DNA from: CAYNRA01 sp046296415
Lineage (GTDB): Bacteria > Bacteroidota > Bacteroidia > Cytophagales > Spirosomataceae
DNA length: 64,000 nt
Assembly (NCBI GenBank): GCA_046296415.1
Contig: JBKBLN010000004.1
Span: forward strand, 124,001-188,000
Direction of reading: 5' to 3'
Numbering within the stretch: position 1 is the first letter of the stretch; each line of letters opens with the position of its first letter. Below, in pieces: positions 43,721 through 52,511 of this stretch. Made by a program: the position numbers and the translations under genes. Under the pieces are notes generated by a model, which saw nothing but the letters and a program-made list of their open reading frames with translations, had not been told where the DNA came from and ran no database searches.

Positions 43721-43795
43721 GGAGGTTATAGCTCAGCAGGTTAGAGCACCAGATTGTGGTTCTGGGGGTCGTGGGTTCGAACCCCATTAGCCTCC
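43721..43795 (+). tRNA. tRNA-His (anticodon GTG)
   Basis: The sequence folds as a full cloverleaf with the extra G at -1 (43721) facing C73 (43795), the hallmark of tRNA-His. The acceptor stem GAGGTTA pairs with TAGCCTC (one G-U), T8 and A9 are followed by the D stem GCTC, the anticodon loop reads TTGTGGT, and the T arm is GTGGG-TTCGAAC-CCCAT. CCA is not encoded. A hairpin with a T-run follows at 43801-43829. Confidence 0.95.
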
Positions 43796-43800
43796 CTCCA

Positions 43801-43829
43801 AGCGTATCGATTTTCGGTACGCTTTTTTT
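43801..43829 (+). terminator. Intrinsic terminator after tRNA-His
   Basis: AGCGTA (43801-43806) and TACGCT (43818-43823) form a stem followed by TTTTTT. The fabI-like gene starts 11 bases further on, so it may be partly dependent on read-through from the tRNA promoter. Confidence 0.75.
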
Positions 43830-43839
43830 ATTTTACACC

Positions 43840-44631
43840 ATGGGCATCTTATCTGGAAAAAAAGGACTGATCACGGGAGTTCTGAATGAACATTCCTTAG
43901 CATGGCATGTCGCCAAGCTGGCACAAGCGGAAGGGGCGACGGTTGTTTTGACCAATACCCCGGCGGCCATTCGCCTCGGTACGGTGGCAGAATTGGCTCA
44001 GGCACATGGCATGCCTTTGCTGGCCGCAGATGCCACCCAGGTGGAGGAAATTCGGGCTTTGTACCGCGAAACACATGAATTGATCGGAGGGCCAGCGGAC
44101 TTTCTTCTGCATGCCATCGGTATGTCACCCAACCTTCGAAAAAAAAGGACGTATGGGGCATTGAACTACGCCGATTACCAAAAGACCTTGGATATTTCAG
44201 CTGTATCGTTTCATAAAATGCTCCAAGTGGCAGAGGAAGAGTCGTTCCTGGCAGCGTATGGCTCGGTGGTTGCACTGTCTTACATCGCTGCCCAACGAAC
44301 CTTTCCGTTTTATGGGGATATGGCAGATGCCAAAGCCTTGTTGGAGTCCATTGCCCGGGGGTATGGGTATCGATTGGGGAAATCTTTGAAGGTACGGGTG
44401 AATACCGTCTCGCAGTCGCCCACCCAAACGACCGCCGGGGCTGGTATCGGTGATGTGACCGACATGATGGGCTACGCCGATCGACTTTCTCCCTTGGGCA
44501 ACGCTCCCGCCGAGGATTGCGCCCGATTTGTGATTACCTTATTTTCCGATTATACGCGTTACCTCACCATGCAGAATATCTACCACGATGGGGGGTATTC
44601 CTCAACAGGGATGACACCGGATCACTCGTAG
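43840..44631 (+). CDS. fabI: Enoyl-[acyl-carrier-protein] reductase, FabI type
   Basis: 263 residues from ATG 43840; a longer frame from 43756 runs through the tRNA and is rejected. FabI features: MGILSGKKGLITGVLNEHSLAWHVAK at the nucleotide site, LLHAIGMSP, SYIAAQRTFPFYGDMADAKALLE with the catalytic Tyr and Lys spaced Y-x6-K, and the substrate loop SQSPTQTTAGAGIGDVTDM. It performs the last reduction of each fatty-acid elongation cycle with NADH or NADPH. The cofactor loop is of the soluble SDR type. Confidence 0.93.
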   Translation: MGILSGKKGLITGVLNEHSLAWHVAKLAQAEGATVVLTNTPAAIRLGTVAELAQAHGMPLLAADATQVEEIRALYRETHELIGGPADFLLHAIGMSPNLRKKRTYGALNYADYQKTLDISAVSFHKMLQVAEEESFLAAYGSVVALSYIAAQRTFPFYGDMADAKALLESIARGYGYRLGKSLKVRVNTVSQSPTQTTAGAGIGDVTDMMGYADRLSPLGNAPAEDCARFVITLFSDYTRYLTMQNIYHDGGYSSTGMTPDHS

Positions 44632-44921
44632 TTCGTTTTTACGATGGTTTTAGTTTGTTCCGGTGAAGGAAAGAGAGGGGAGATTTAGAGCGGTTCAAAA
44701 CGAAAAAATGAAATAGAAAACCATGTTAATCCACGCCTTGACGGGGTACTTTCCATGTAAAAATGTTGGGTATCCTTGTATTAGCCGAGTTCTTGGGACA
44801 TGTGCTGGTGTGGTTTGCGGAGGCTATTTTCTTAAAGTTTCATGTTGTAGATTCCACCAATTTGCCGTATGCCAAAGCGTTTTTAACTATCTTTGTTGTC
44901 AATGTTGATCGATCTTTAGGT
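44632..44921 (+). other. Gap with a hydrophobic open frame, possible gene remnant
   Basis: Between fabI and the oxidoreductase an open frame (ATG 44763) encodes 53 hydrophobic residues (LGILVLAEFLGHVLVWFAEAIF..., then AKAFLTIFVVNV) in frame with the oxidoreductase. The composition looks like a genuine membrane-protein fragment. A fusion of a membrane segment to a soluble Gfo/Idh enzyme would be unusual, so I read this as a remnant or a small truncated membrane protein, not as the enzyme's N-terminus. Confidence 0.4.
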
Positions 44922-45917
44922 ATGTCAGAGGTAATTCATTGGGGAATTGTGGGGCTGGGTAAAATTGCCCGAAAATTTGCACATGACCTTCGGTTTGTTT
45001 CCGGAGCTCAACTGACGGCGGTTGCCTCTTCCGACTTGGCGCGAGCACAGGAATTTGCCCAAGAATGGGGAGCACTTGAGGCCTTTGGTCGCTATGAGGA
45101 GATCCTTCAAGCCCAAAAGCTGGACGTGGTGTACATTGCCACGCCGCATCCGCAGCATTTTCCCCTGGCTCACTTTTTCCTTCGGCAAGGCGTCGCTGTT
45201 TTATGTGAGAAGCCCGCTGGGATGAATGCCCGGGAAGTGAAGGCCATGATCCAGGCCTCCCAGGATCATCAAGCCTTTTTTATGGAAGCCATGTGGAGCC
45301 GATTTATGCCTTCTCTTCGGAAAGCTCAAGAATGGATTCAGGCCGGGCTGATCGGTGATCTTCGCCACATCCGGGCCGATTTTGGATACCAAGCGCCTAC
45401 CCGTCTCGACCGCCGTGCCTTCAACAAAGAGTTAGGAGGTGGATCCCTCTTGGATATTGGGATTTATCCCCTGTTTTTAGGACAATGGTTGGCCGGAGCC
45501 CCGATGGATCAAATTCAAGCCATCGCCGAGTTTCATCCCACGGGCGTCGATGCGGCCACCGAGATGGTAGTTCGATATCAAAATGGGGTGACTGGGTCGT
45601 ACAATGCAACTTTTCTGACCAACACCCGATCGGAAGGGTATTTGTACGGATCAGAGGGGTACATTCAACTACCCACCCGTTTTCATGATTGCCAAGAAAT
45701 CACTCGGTTTTCTCTCCAACATGAGGTGCAAGAAACCCTGACGTTTCCGAGGGGAGAAGCGTTTGGTTATTGTTATGAAATGGAGGCCGTACACGAAGGC
45801 ATTCGCAACGGATGGATCGAGCATCCCGACATGCGTCATGCCGATAGCTTGACGTTGAATGAGACATTGGACCGTGTCCGTAAAGAAATCGGACTCCGTT
45901 ATAAACAAGATGATTGA
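44922..45917 (+). CDS. Gfo/Idh/MocA family NAD(P)-dependent oxidoreductase
   Basis: 331 residues from ATG 44922 (MSEVIHWGIVGLGKIARKFAHDL), which places the Rossmann G-x-G-x-x-A motif at the normal distance from the start. Further family motifs: YIATPHPQHFPLAHFFL, VLCEKPAGMN (the conserved EKP), FFMEAMWSRFMP, and GGSLLDIGIYPLFLG. Members oxidise or reduce sugars and cyclitols or dihydrodiols; the EAMWSRF motif resembles the trans-1,2-dihydrobenzenediol dehydrogenase subgroup. Substrate not determined. The following gldB-like gene starts within about ten bases. Confidence 0.9.
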   Translation: MSEVIHWGIVGLGKIARKFAHDLRFVSGAQLTAVASSDLARAQEFAQEWGALEAFGRYEEILQAQKLDVVYIATPHPQHFPLAHFFLRQGVAVLCEKPAGMNAREVKAMIQASQDHQAFFMEAMWSRFMPSLRKAQEWIQAGLIGDLRHIRADFGYQAPTRLDRRAFNKELGGGSLLDIGIYPLFLGQWLAGAPMDQIQAIAEFHPTGVDAATEMVVRYQNGVTGSYNATFLTNTRSEGYLYGSEGYIQLPTRFHDCQEITRFSLQHEVQETLTFPRGEAFGYCYEMEAVHEGIRNGWIEHPDMRHADSLTLNETLDRVRKEIGLRYKQDD

Positions 45918-45927
45918 GGATTTGACC

Positions 45928-46905
45928 ATGAAAAAAGTATTTTTAGGACTTGGGATTATAACCACCTCCTTTGGTTTTTGGCAATGCCAGTCGGACCCCG
46001 AAGTCCCGGCGGTGGATATTCGTTTGGAGCGCTTGGAGCAGGACTTGATGGGTCTTGAGGATTCTGTGCAAGTTCATGCTTTCCTTAAAAAACATGAAGA
46101 CATCACCCGGGCCTTCTTTCGGGCTTATCCGGATGACCCAGCCTTTGTTTCGTACCTCACTCAGTTGACCCAACACCCCGACACCCGAGCGCTTCACCAA
46201 CAAACGCAGGCATTTTTCGGGGACATGAACGACATCGAAACCCAATTGGAGCAAGCCTTCGGGCGAATTAAATCCTATTACCCAGACTTCAAACCACCTC
46301 GTGTGGTTACACTTTTTTCGGGTCTGCAAAACGATGTATATGTCTCCGATTCACTGATCGTCATCGCGCTGGAAGCCTTCGTGGGACCTACTGCGAAGTT
46401 TCGGCCTCAGCAGCCTGAGTATATCCTACGGCGATACGAGAAGGAATCCTTGGTACCAACTTTGATTCGTTTATTATCCGATTCGTATGCAAAATCGAAC
46501 CCAGCGGACGGCTCTTTGTTGGCGGATATCGTATATTTTGGAAAAACATTTGAATTTACTCAAACGATGCTGCCTGACGTACCGGCTCAACGCATTATTG
46601 ATTATGCCGACACAACGTATGAGCAAACGTGGTATGCACAAGATTTGGTTTGGGCACATTTTGTGGATAATCAATTGTTATTTGAGAAAAATCCAAGAAC
46701 AAAGGAAAAGTACATTGGCGAAAGGCCGGTGGTATCTGAGATTGGGCCTGCTTGTCCGGGTCGGATTGGGCAGTGGGTCGGATGGCGCATCGTCCAAGCG
46801 TATCGAACCGAAAACCCAAAGGTTTCGTTCGTAGAACTGATGAATAATCCGGATGCAAATCAAATTCTTCAAAAATCCGCCTACCGAGGTCAAATGGAGG
46901 ATTAA
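45928..46905 (+). CDS. gldB: Gliding motility lipoprotein GldB
   Basis: 325 residues from ATG 45928, giving a lipoprotein signal MKKVFLGLGIITTSFGFWQC with Cys20. The C-terminal block YIGERPVVSEIGPACPGRIGQWVGWRIV and the segment SLIVIALEAFVGPTAKF are characteristic of GldB. In flavobacteria GldB is an envelope lipoprotein needed for gliding; whether this organism glides is not shown. An ATG at 45910 is possible but adds only polar residues before the signal. Followed ten bases later by an MsbA-like exporter. Confidence 0.88.
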   Translation: MKKVFLGLGIITTSFGFWQCQSDPEVPAVDIRLERLEQDLMGLEDSVQVHAFLKKHEDITRAFFRAYPDDPAFVSYLTQLTQHPDTRALHQQTQAFFGDMNDIETQLEQAFGRIKSYYPDFKPPRVVTLFSGLQNDVYVSDSLIVIALEAFVGPTAKFRPQQPEYILRRYEKESLVPTLIRLLSDSYAKSNPADGSLLADIVYFGKTFEFTQTMLPDVPAQRIIDYADTTYEQTWYAQDLVWAHFVDNQLLFEKNPRTKEKYIGERPVVSEIGPACPGRIGQWVGWRIVQAYRTENPKVSFVELMNNPDANQILQKSAYRGQMED

Positions 46906-46914
46906 ACAAAGTAT

Positions 46915-48735
46915 ATGGCAAAGAAACGCAGTATGTTAGGGGCGGAAGAACCTAAGGAAAAAACAAAAATCAGTAAAGAAGGGTTACGTAAAGCCCTTCG
47001 ACTATTTCGATTCATCGGACCGTACAAGGGAACGTTTGCCATTGGGATGGTTTTCTTGGTCTTTTCAAGTGCTACTACCTTGAGTTTCCCAATGCTCATT
47101 GGGGAGATGACCCGGGTAATTGAACAAAAATCAGCCTACTCCCTAAATCAAGTCACCTTGTTTTTTGGTTTGGTTTTATTGGCCCAAGGGATATTCTCCT
47201 TCTTTCGGGTGTACTTTTTTGCCCAAGTGAGTGAACGCACCTCGGCCGATATTCGGAGATCGGTGTATGAACAGTTCATCTCGTTGCCGATAGGTTTCTT
47301 TGAGCAACGGAGAGTAGGCGAATTGACAAGCCGGATTACCAGCGATGTCGCGGCCTTGTACGATATTTTATCCATAACCTTGGCCGAGTTTTTCCGGCAA
47401 ATCGTTACGTTGGTGGTTGGAATCAGCGTGATTCTCTACCTTTCTTGGAAACTCACTCTTTTCATGTTGGCTACATTCCCTGTTTTGGTTTTATCCGCTT
47501 TGTTTTTTGGAAAGCATATCCGAAAATACGCTCGGAAGTCGCAAGACAAATTAGCGGAAGCCAATGTGATTGTGGAAGAAACCTTGCAGTCGATTCAGGT
47601 CGTGAAGTCGTTTACCAACGAAAAGCTCGAAGCAAGACGCTACCGAACGGCCCTTCAGGAAGTAGTTGATGTAGCTTTGAAAGCCGCTACCTTGCGTGGA
47701 TCCTTTATCTCGTTCTTCATTGTCGGCATGACGGGCGGGATCATCGCCGTCGTTTGGTACGGTGGAGGCTTGGTGGCTGCGGGTGAAATGCAACTTTCGG
47801 ACCTACTGACCTTTTTATTTTATACTACCTTCATCGGTGGATCGATGGGAGGTTTGGGTGATTTGTATGCTCAATTGCAACGTTCGGTGGGGGCTTCGGA
47901 GCGATTGGTCGAAATTCTCGATGAGAAAACGGAAGTGGATATTGCACGCCCGGATTCAACCGTTCGATTAACAGGGCATATTCGATACGACCAAGTAGCA
48001 TTCTCTTATCCATCCCGTCCCGATATTCAAGTATTAAAACCATTGTCCTTTGAAATCAAACCCGGAGAAAAGGTGGCCTTGGTGGGCCAGTCGGGGGCAG
48101 GGAAGTCAACCTTGATGCAGCTATTGATGCAAATGTATCCGATCCAGGAAGGCACCATCTTCCTGGACGAGAAGCCAAGTTCGGCCTATCATATCTCGGA
48201 TATTCGGAATAACATGGCCTTGGTGCCGCAAGAGGTTATGCTTTTTGGAGGAACGATTTTTGAAAACATTCAATACGGAAAACCAGGGGCTACAGAATCT
48301 GAAATTATTGAGGCGGCTAAAAAAGCAAATGCTTGGGAGTTCATTAGCCAATTTCCTGAGCAGCTGCAAACGATTGTGGGCGAGCGGGGTGTGAAGCTCT
48401 CAGGAGGGCAGCGCCAACGCATTGCGATTGCGAGGGCCATTCTTCGGGATCCTGCCATTTTGATATTGGATGAAGCCACATCAGCCTTGGATGCGGAATC
48501 AGAGCACTTGGTACAATCCGCGTTGGATACTTTGATGGAAAACCGCACCACGGTGATCATCGCCCACCGGTTGGCCACGATCCGAAACGTGGACACTATT
48601 TTTGTATTAAAAGATGGTGAAATTGCCGAGTCGGGGTCACATGCTACGTTATTAGAGAATCCGGATGGGATTTATAAACATTTAGTTAAATTACAATTAG
48701 AATCAACAACGGCCCCATCGGTGGAAAATGCATGA
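46915..48735 (+). CDS. ABC transporter, fused permease and ATPase (MsbA-like)
   Basis: 606 residues: a six-span type IV exporter domain (about 25-330) followed by the ATPase domain with Walker A GQSGAGKSTLM (about 385), signature LSGGQRQRIAIARAIL and Walker B ILILDEATSALD. The half-transporter works as a homodimer, exporting lipids or hydrophobic compounds; MsbA flips lipid A precursors. Sequence alone does not separate MsbA from multidrug relatives. Its end overlaps fur by four bases (ATGA). Confidence 0.9.
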   Translation: MAKKRSMLGAEEPKEKTKISKEGLRKALRLFRFIGPYKGTFAIGMVFLVFSSATTLSFPMLIGEMTRVIEQKSAYSLNQVTLFFGLVLLAQGIFSFFRVYFFAQVSERTSADIRRSVYEQFISLPIGFFEQRRVGELTSRITSDVAALYDILSITLAEFFRQIVTLVVGISVILYLSWKLTLFMLATFPVLVLSALFFGKHIRKYARKSQDKLAEANVIVEETLQSIQVVKSFTNEKLEARRYRTALQEVVDVALKAATLRGSFISFFIVGMTGGIIAVVWYGGGLVAAGEMQLSDLLTFLFYTTFIGGSMGGLGDLYAQLQRSVGASERLVEILDEKTEVDIARPDSTVRLTGHIRYDQVAFSYPSRPDIQVLKPLSFEIKPGEKVALVGQSGAGKSTLMQLLMQMYPIQEGTIFLDEKPSSAYHISDIRNNMALVPQEVMLFGGTIFENIQYGKPGATESEIIEAAKKANAWEFISQFPEQLQTIVGERGVKLSGGQRQRIAIARAILRDPAILILDEATSALDAESEHLVQSALDTLMENRTTVIIAHRLATIRNVDTIFVLKDGEIAESGSHATLLENPDGIYKHLVKLQLESTTAPSVENA

Positions 48736-49160
48736 GAACGACGGTCCGACAAACCCTTAAGACGTTTCAACTTCGGCACACCAGTTGCCGAGAGGATATC
48801 CTATTGATGTTCCACGAGCATACCAATGCCTTGTCGCACAGTGATTTGGAGCAGGATCTCGGCGAGCGTTTTGATCGGGTCACGATTTACCGAACGTTGA
48901 AAACTTTTTTAGAGAAGGGGCTTATTCACAAAGTACTGGATGATGAAGGCGGCACGCGTTATGCACTTTGCAAACACGACACGTGTTCGACAGATCATCA
49001 CCAGCACGAACATGTACATTTCAAATGCCGAGATTGTGGCCTAACCACCTGCTTGGATGCGGTCCATATACCCAGTTTTTCGTTGCCAACAGGATATCAA
49101 CAAGAAGAAGTCAACATCTTGGTCCAAGGCGTTTGTCCCACCTGTTTAACCTCAGCCTAA
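48732..49160 (+). CDS. Fur-family metal-responsive repressor
   Basis: 142 residues. Winged helix with LSHSDLEQDLGERFDRVTIYRTLKTFLEKGLIHKV, then the regulatory domain with a histidine-rich metal site (HDTCSTDHHQHEHVHFKC) and two Cys pairs (CRDC and CPTC) for structural zinc. It could be Fur, Zur or PerR; the numerous His residues before the first Cys pair are compatible with Zur or Fur. It is translationally coupled to the transporter and lies four bases before engB, a compact three-gene unit. Confidence 0.9.
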   Translation: MRTTVRQTLKTFQLRHTSCREDILLMFHEHTNALSHSDLEQDLGERFDRVTIYRTLKTFLEKGLIHKVLDDEGGTRYALCKHDTCSTDHHQHEHVHFKCRDCGLTTCLDAVHIPSFSLPTGYQQEEVNILVQGVCPTCLTSA

Positions 49161-49164
49161 TCCC

Positions 49165-49767
49165 ATGAAAATAAAAGAAGCCGTTTTTTTGAAAAGTGCC
49201 TCCGATGCCGCGAACTGTCCACCTCCAACCAAACCGGAATATGCCTTCATCGGCCGTTCAAATGTTGGGAAGTCGTCTTTGATCAATATGTTGGCAGGAG
49301 ATAAAAAATTAGCCAAGACGTCCTCTACCCCAGGAAAAACCCAACTGATCAATCATTTTGTAATCAATAATGAGTGGTATTTGGTGGACTTACCCGGGTA
49401 TGGTTTTGCGAAAGTGCCCTTATCTGAAAAGGCCAAGTGGGAGAAAATGACGTGGGACTATCTCCGCAATCGGCCCAATCTTTTGTATGTTTTTGTATTG
49501 ATTGATATCCGAATCCCTCCCCAGAAAATTGACCTCGCTTTTGTGGATCAATTGGGAGAAGAAGGCATCCCGTTCAAATTGATCTTTACTAAGGCCGATA
49601 AAGTAAAAAAGTTGGAAGGTCAGCGAAATATTGATTCTTTCCGAATGGCGATGGCCGAAAAGTGGGCCATATTACCGGAGTTCTTTATCACTTCATCGGA
49701 CACGGGAACGGGCCGAAAAGAGGTTTTGGATTTGATTTCTGAAATCAATTCCGTGGCAAAAAGTTAA
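49165..49767 (+). CDS. engB: Ribosome biogenesis GTPase YihA/YsxC
   Basis: 200 residues, standard length. G1 motif GRSNVGKSSLINML (about 27-40), G2 TSSTPGKTQ, G3 DLPGYG (about 73-78), G4 TKADK and G5 ITSSDTG. It acts in late assembly of the large ribosomal subunit. The start ATG gives the usual MKIKEAVFLKSA N-terminus. Confidence 0.95.
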   Translation: MKIKEAVFLKSASDAANCPPPTKPEYAFIGRSNVGKSSLINMLAGDKKLAKTSSTPGKTQLINHFVINNEWYLVDLPGYGFAKVPLSEKAKWEKMTWDYLRNRPNLLYVFVLIDIRIPPQKIDLAFVDQLGEEGIPFKLIFTKADKVKKLEGQRNIDSFRMAMAEKWAILPEFFITSSDTGTGRKEVLDLISEINSVAKS

Positions 49768-49774
49768 TTTTCCT

Positions 49775-49782
49775 TATTTTTG
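49775..49782 (+). promoter_or_regulatory. Likely -7 box of the ROK kinase gene
   Basis: TATTTTTG matches TAnnTTTG in the 56-bp gap before the ROK gene; the -33 box is not clear. Confidence 0.4.
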
Positions 49783-49823
49783 CCTGACTACCCTTATTCA
49801 ATCATTTTTAATCAAAATACTCA

Positions 49824-50732
49824 ATGGGATCTTTTTACCTAGGAATTGACGTCGGAGGGACCAATGTTAAAATGGGCTTGGTAGAAGCCGAGACCGGACA
49901 TATCTCACATTTTTACAGCCATGACACAGCTAGTTGGCGGACTTCCGGGCATTTCGTGGAGCGTTTGGGAGATGCCATCGGAGTCCAATTGGCCGAACAC
50001 AAAGAAGTCAATCGCATTGGTATCGGAGTCCCTGGATTAATTACCCGCGATCGGCAAACCCTATTAGAAATTACCGCCATTCCTGAAATCGATGGCATTC
50101 ATATCATCCCTGAGCTTTCCAAACGTTTTCCTAACCATACCTTTTTTCTGGAAAATGACGCCAATGCAGCAGCTTTAGGAGAATATTATTTTGGAGAAGG
50201 TGATGTGCCCGAAGACTATATTTTCGTAACACTCGGAACAGGAGTTGGTGGTGCCGCCATTATCGATAAAAAAGTTTTCAAAGGCGGTGGCGGAAATGCC
50301 ATGGAACCTGGCCACATGCCTTCTCGCAACGGCAAAGTATTGGAACGAAATATTGGTAAAAATGAATTATTGGATCTCGCCAATGCCATGCGCTCGGCTT
50401 ATACTGGAGTTACATCATTGCCTGGGGATGGGAGTATTTCCACCACCGGCTTGGTAGCTGCCGCGGCAGAAGGCGATGAGTTGGCACTGCAAATTTTCCA
50501 CGAAGTAGGAACCATGTTGGGAGATGGATTGGTCTCGATGATCCGAATCCTCGACATCACAACCATTTTGATTGGTGGTGGACTTTCGGCTTCCTACGAT
50601 TACATCCTGCCAGCCGTTGAGAAGCAATTGAATTACTGGTTAACACCCTATTACATCAAATCGTTGACTATCAAAAAAGCTACATTGGGTAACGACGCAG
50701 GTTTGCTCGGTGCGGCAAGCTTGTGTTTCTAA
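49824..50732 (+). CDS. ROK-family sugar kinase (glucokinase-like) without the zinc motif
   Basis: 302 residues. The ATP and sugar-binding motifs are present: YLGIDVGGTNVKMGLV (phosphate 1), GIGVPGLI, FLENDANAAALGEYYFG with the catalytic Asp, and LGTGVGGAAIIDKKVFKG. The EPGHM segment that normally precedes the ROK zinc finger (C-x-C-G-x-x-G-C) is here followed by PSRNGKVLERNIGK with no Cys, so the structural zinc site is absent. It probably phosphorylates glucose or an amino sugar in the cytoplasm. Some Bacteroidota ROK kinases share this loss. Terminator at 50751-50785 follows. Confidence 0.88.
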   Translation: MGSFYLGIDVGGTNVKMGLVEAETGHISHFYSHDTASWRTSGHFVERLGDAIGVQLAEHKEVNRIGIGVPGLITRDRQTLLEITAIPEIDGIHIIPELSKRFPNHTFFLENDANAAALGEYYFGEGDVPEDYIFVTLGTGVGGAAIIDKKVFKGGGGNAMEPGHMPSRNGKVLERNIGKNELLDLANAMRSAYTGVTSLPGDGSISTTGLVAAAAEGDELALQIFHEVGTMLGDGLVSMIRILDITTILIGGGLSASYDYILPAVEKQLNYWLTPYYIKSLTIKKATLGNDAGLLGAASLCF

Positions 50733-50750
50733 ACGGTTACCTACATTGAC

Positions 50751-50785
50751 AAAAAAGGCTATTCCTGACAGGTATAGCCTTTTTT
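50751..50785. terminator. Bidirectional terminator between convergent genes
   Basis: AAAAAAGGCTAT (50751-50762) and ATAGCCTTTTTT (50774-50785) form a perfect 12-bp stem with T-runs on both strands. Confidence 0.9.
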
Positions 50786-51251
50786 ATTGACTTTTCAGCA
50801 TGCTTTTTTGATATTCTCCATGTAAATACCATACACCCACCCACGGAAGTAAAAAGAAGATCCAACGACGGATGTTTTTTTGTCGATCCCACCGCCAAGC
50901 CAATGCATAGGACAAGCCTGCGTAAAAAATTAAATACAGCCAGGAGGTGATGGTACCCGTAGGTAAACCGACGTAGAGTGTATTGGGCCGAATGGTTAGT
51001 TCCATGACCCGAGCGACATCCAAGGCGATTACTATCAAAAATAGTAAGGACATCGATATCTCTTCCTCCAAACCATGTATCTTTTGCCGCCACCGATATA
51101 GAGCATGTAGCCATAAAAAGAAACCTAGGCCCGCCAATAAATGCATTGCTTTGATCATATATCGCCACGCCGGCCATTCCAAAACAAGGCCGGAGGTCAT
51201 CATCAATATGAGTGTAAATACCTGCCACGGTGCAACTTGACGCCAAGACAT
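50784..51251 (-). CDS. Four-span membrane protein of unknown function
   Basis: 155 residues with four predicted membrane spans (VFTLILMMTSGLVL, MHLLAGLGFFLWLHALYRW, SWLYLIFYAGLSYALAW, WIFFLLPWVGVWYL) and two His residues within or beside spans (AMHLLAG, LHALYRW). That layout vaguely resembles small diheme cytochrome b561-like or DUF4405 proteins, but it is not enough for a functional call. Monocistronic and convergent with the ROK gene. Confidence 0.6.
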   Translation of the reverse strand: MSWRQVAPWQVFTLILMMTSGLVLEWPAWRYMIKAMHLLAGLGFFLWLHALYRWRQKIHGLEEEISMSLLFLIVIALDVARVMELTIRPNTLYVGLPTGTITSWLYLIFYAGLSYALAWRWDRQKNIRRWIFFLLPWVGVWYLHGEYQKSMLKSQ

Positions 51252-51388
51252 GAGGGTTGGTAGAGGTGTTTAAACACGAAAATAAATAATTTTTGTTGAG
51301 AAGACGCAACCTTTTTGATGGATGGTACATCTACCTGTCAACAACCCCCAAAAGGGAAATTTGAAAAAGCTATAAAAAACACAATTGT

Positions 51389-52078
51389 ATGAAAAAGCTA
51401 GTAATCACCTTGTCTTTCCTTTCCGTCTTCACCGCAGCCCAGGCTCAAGAAACGGAGGAGCATCACGAAGAGCCCAAAGCCACGAGTGCTAAACCCAAAA
51501 ACATGTTTACCAAAAAAGACTTTGGGGTGAATTTGGGGATTAATCAATTTCAGGATGCCCGTCGTATTCCGGATCTAAATCCATGGGGTTCTCGGTACGT
51601 TGCCTTGGATTTTCGTCGGAACGATGCCCTCCTCACCGGCCGCCAAGTAGATGTGGCTATCGGCAGTGGATTGCAAGTGTCTTGGAATAATTACCGATTT
51701 GAAGATGATGTTCGGATGGTGGAAGGTGGACAATTTCAACCGATTGGCTTTCCCGTAGAGAAATCCAAATTGACTGTCGCCCGGTTGGAGCTACCCGTCA
51801 TCTTGCAGTTTGGATTTAAAGAATCCGGCTTTCGTTTCGGAGTCGGTGCGTATGGTGGACTACGAATTGCCTCGTACCAAAAAGTGCAGGAAACTTCCAA
51901 TCGCCGAAGCACCGAGCGTTTTCATGACGACTACAACCTCAACCCATTCAATTATGGTTTGATGGCGGAGGCAGGTCGACGGAATTTGCGGTTGTTTGTG
52001 AAATATGACATGACCACCACCTTTCAGGCTGATAGCCCGGTGCAAGGTACTACTTGGGCAGCCGGGATTCGGTTGTAA
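51389..52078 (+). CDS. Outer-membrane beta-barrel protein (PorT/OMP_b-brl type)
   Basis: 229 residues with a signal peptide ending TAAQA, a short charged linker (ETEEHHEEPKATSAKPK), and an eight-strand-like barrel with FGVNLGINQFQDA, LTVARLELPVILQFGFKESGFRFGVGAYGGLRIA and the closing strand WAAGIRL. The segment ELPVILQF is characteristic of the PorT-like outer-membrane barrel families of Bacteroidota. Function unspecified. Followed by a strong terminator. Confidence 0.8.
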   Translation: MKKLVITLSFLSVFTAAQAQETEEHHEEPKATSAKPKNMFTKKDFGVNLGINQFQDARRIPDLNPWGSRYVALDFRRNDALLTGRQVDVAIGSGLQVSWNNYRFEDDVRMVEGGQFQPIGFPVEKSKLTVARLELPVILQFGFKESGFRFGVGAYGGLRIASYQKVQETSNRRSTERFHDDYNLNPFNYGLMAEAGRRNLRLFVKYDMTTTFQADSPVQGTTWAAGIRL

Positions 52079-52108
52079 ATCCAAAAACGAAACAATCGCT
52101 ACCCCACC

Positions 52109-52144
52109 AAGCAACCAAGAAATTCATCTTGGTTGCTTTTTTTA
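52109..52144. terminator. Terminator between the barrel gene and the HxlR gene
   Basis: AAGCAACCAAGA (52109-52120) and TCTTGGTTGCTT (52127-52138) form a 12-bp stem with a T-run on the plus strand. Confidence 0.9.
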
Positions 52145-52489
52145 TGGGTGATCAATACCAAACTCATCCATCAAACTCAGACCATATTTCCGGATCTCTT
52201 CAATGAGTCCGATCGCACGCTGACCCCGTGGTGTAATCGAGTACTCTACTTTGGGTGGTACCACCGCATATACGGTCCGGTTTACAAACCCCTCCTCTTC
52301 CAATTCTCGAAGTTGACTGGTTAACATTTTATGCGTAATTCTCGGAATGGCCTTTTTTAATTCGCCATACCGCATAACACGGTCCTTTAAACGCCATAAG
52401 ATGGGCATTTTCCAGGTTCCCCCAATGCGGTCCATGGCAAATTCGACTGGGTTGTAGTAAAGCTTGTTTTGGTATAAAAATTCTGGCAT
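52142..52489 (-). CDS. HxlR-family winged-helix transcriptional regulator
   Basis: 115 residues. The HxlR core is clear: YNPVEFAMDRIGGTWKMPILWRLKDRVMRYGELKKAIPRITHKMLTSQLRELEEEGFVNR, noted here by its motifs GGTWKMPILWRL and RITHKMLTSQLREL, then VPPKVEYSITPRG. The usual N-terminal sensing Cys is not visible, so it may respond to a ligand rather than to oxidation. It is divergent from a DJ-1/PfpI gene; the shared 125-bp region holds an inverted repeat likely to be its operator. Confidence 0.92.
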   Translation of the reverse strand: MPEFLYQNKLYYNPVEFAMDRIGGTWKMPILWRLKDRVMRYGELKKAIPRITHKMLTSQLRELEEEGFVNRTVYAVVPPKVEYSITPRGQRAIGLIEEIRKYGLSLMDEFGIDHP

Positions 52490-52511
52490 TCTGTATAATG
52501 TATTGATTATA

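Noticed and set aside
43756..43839. N-terminal extension of FabI
   Set aside because: It is translated from the tRNA-His gene and its terminator; the family start is ATG 43840.
50737..51330. 197-codon minus-strand frame overlapping the membrane-protein gene
   Set aside because: It is an off-frame shadow; the frame at 50784-51251 has clean membrane spans.
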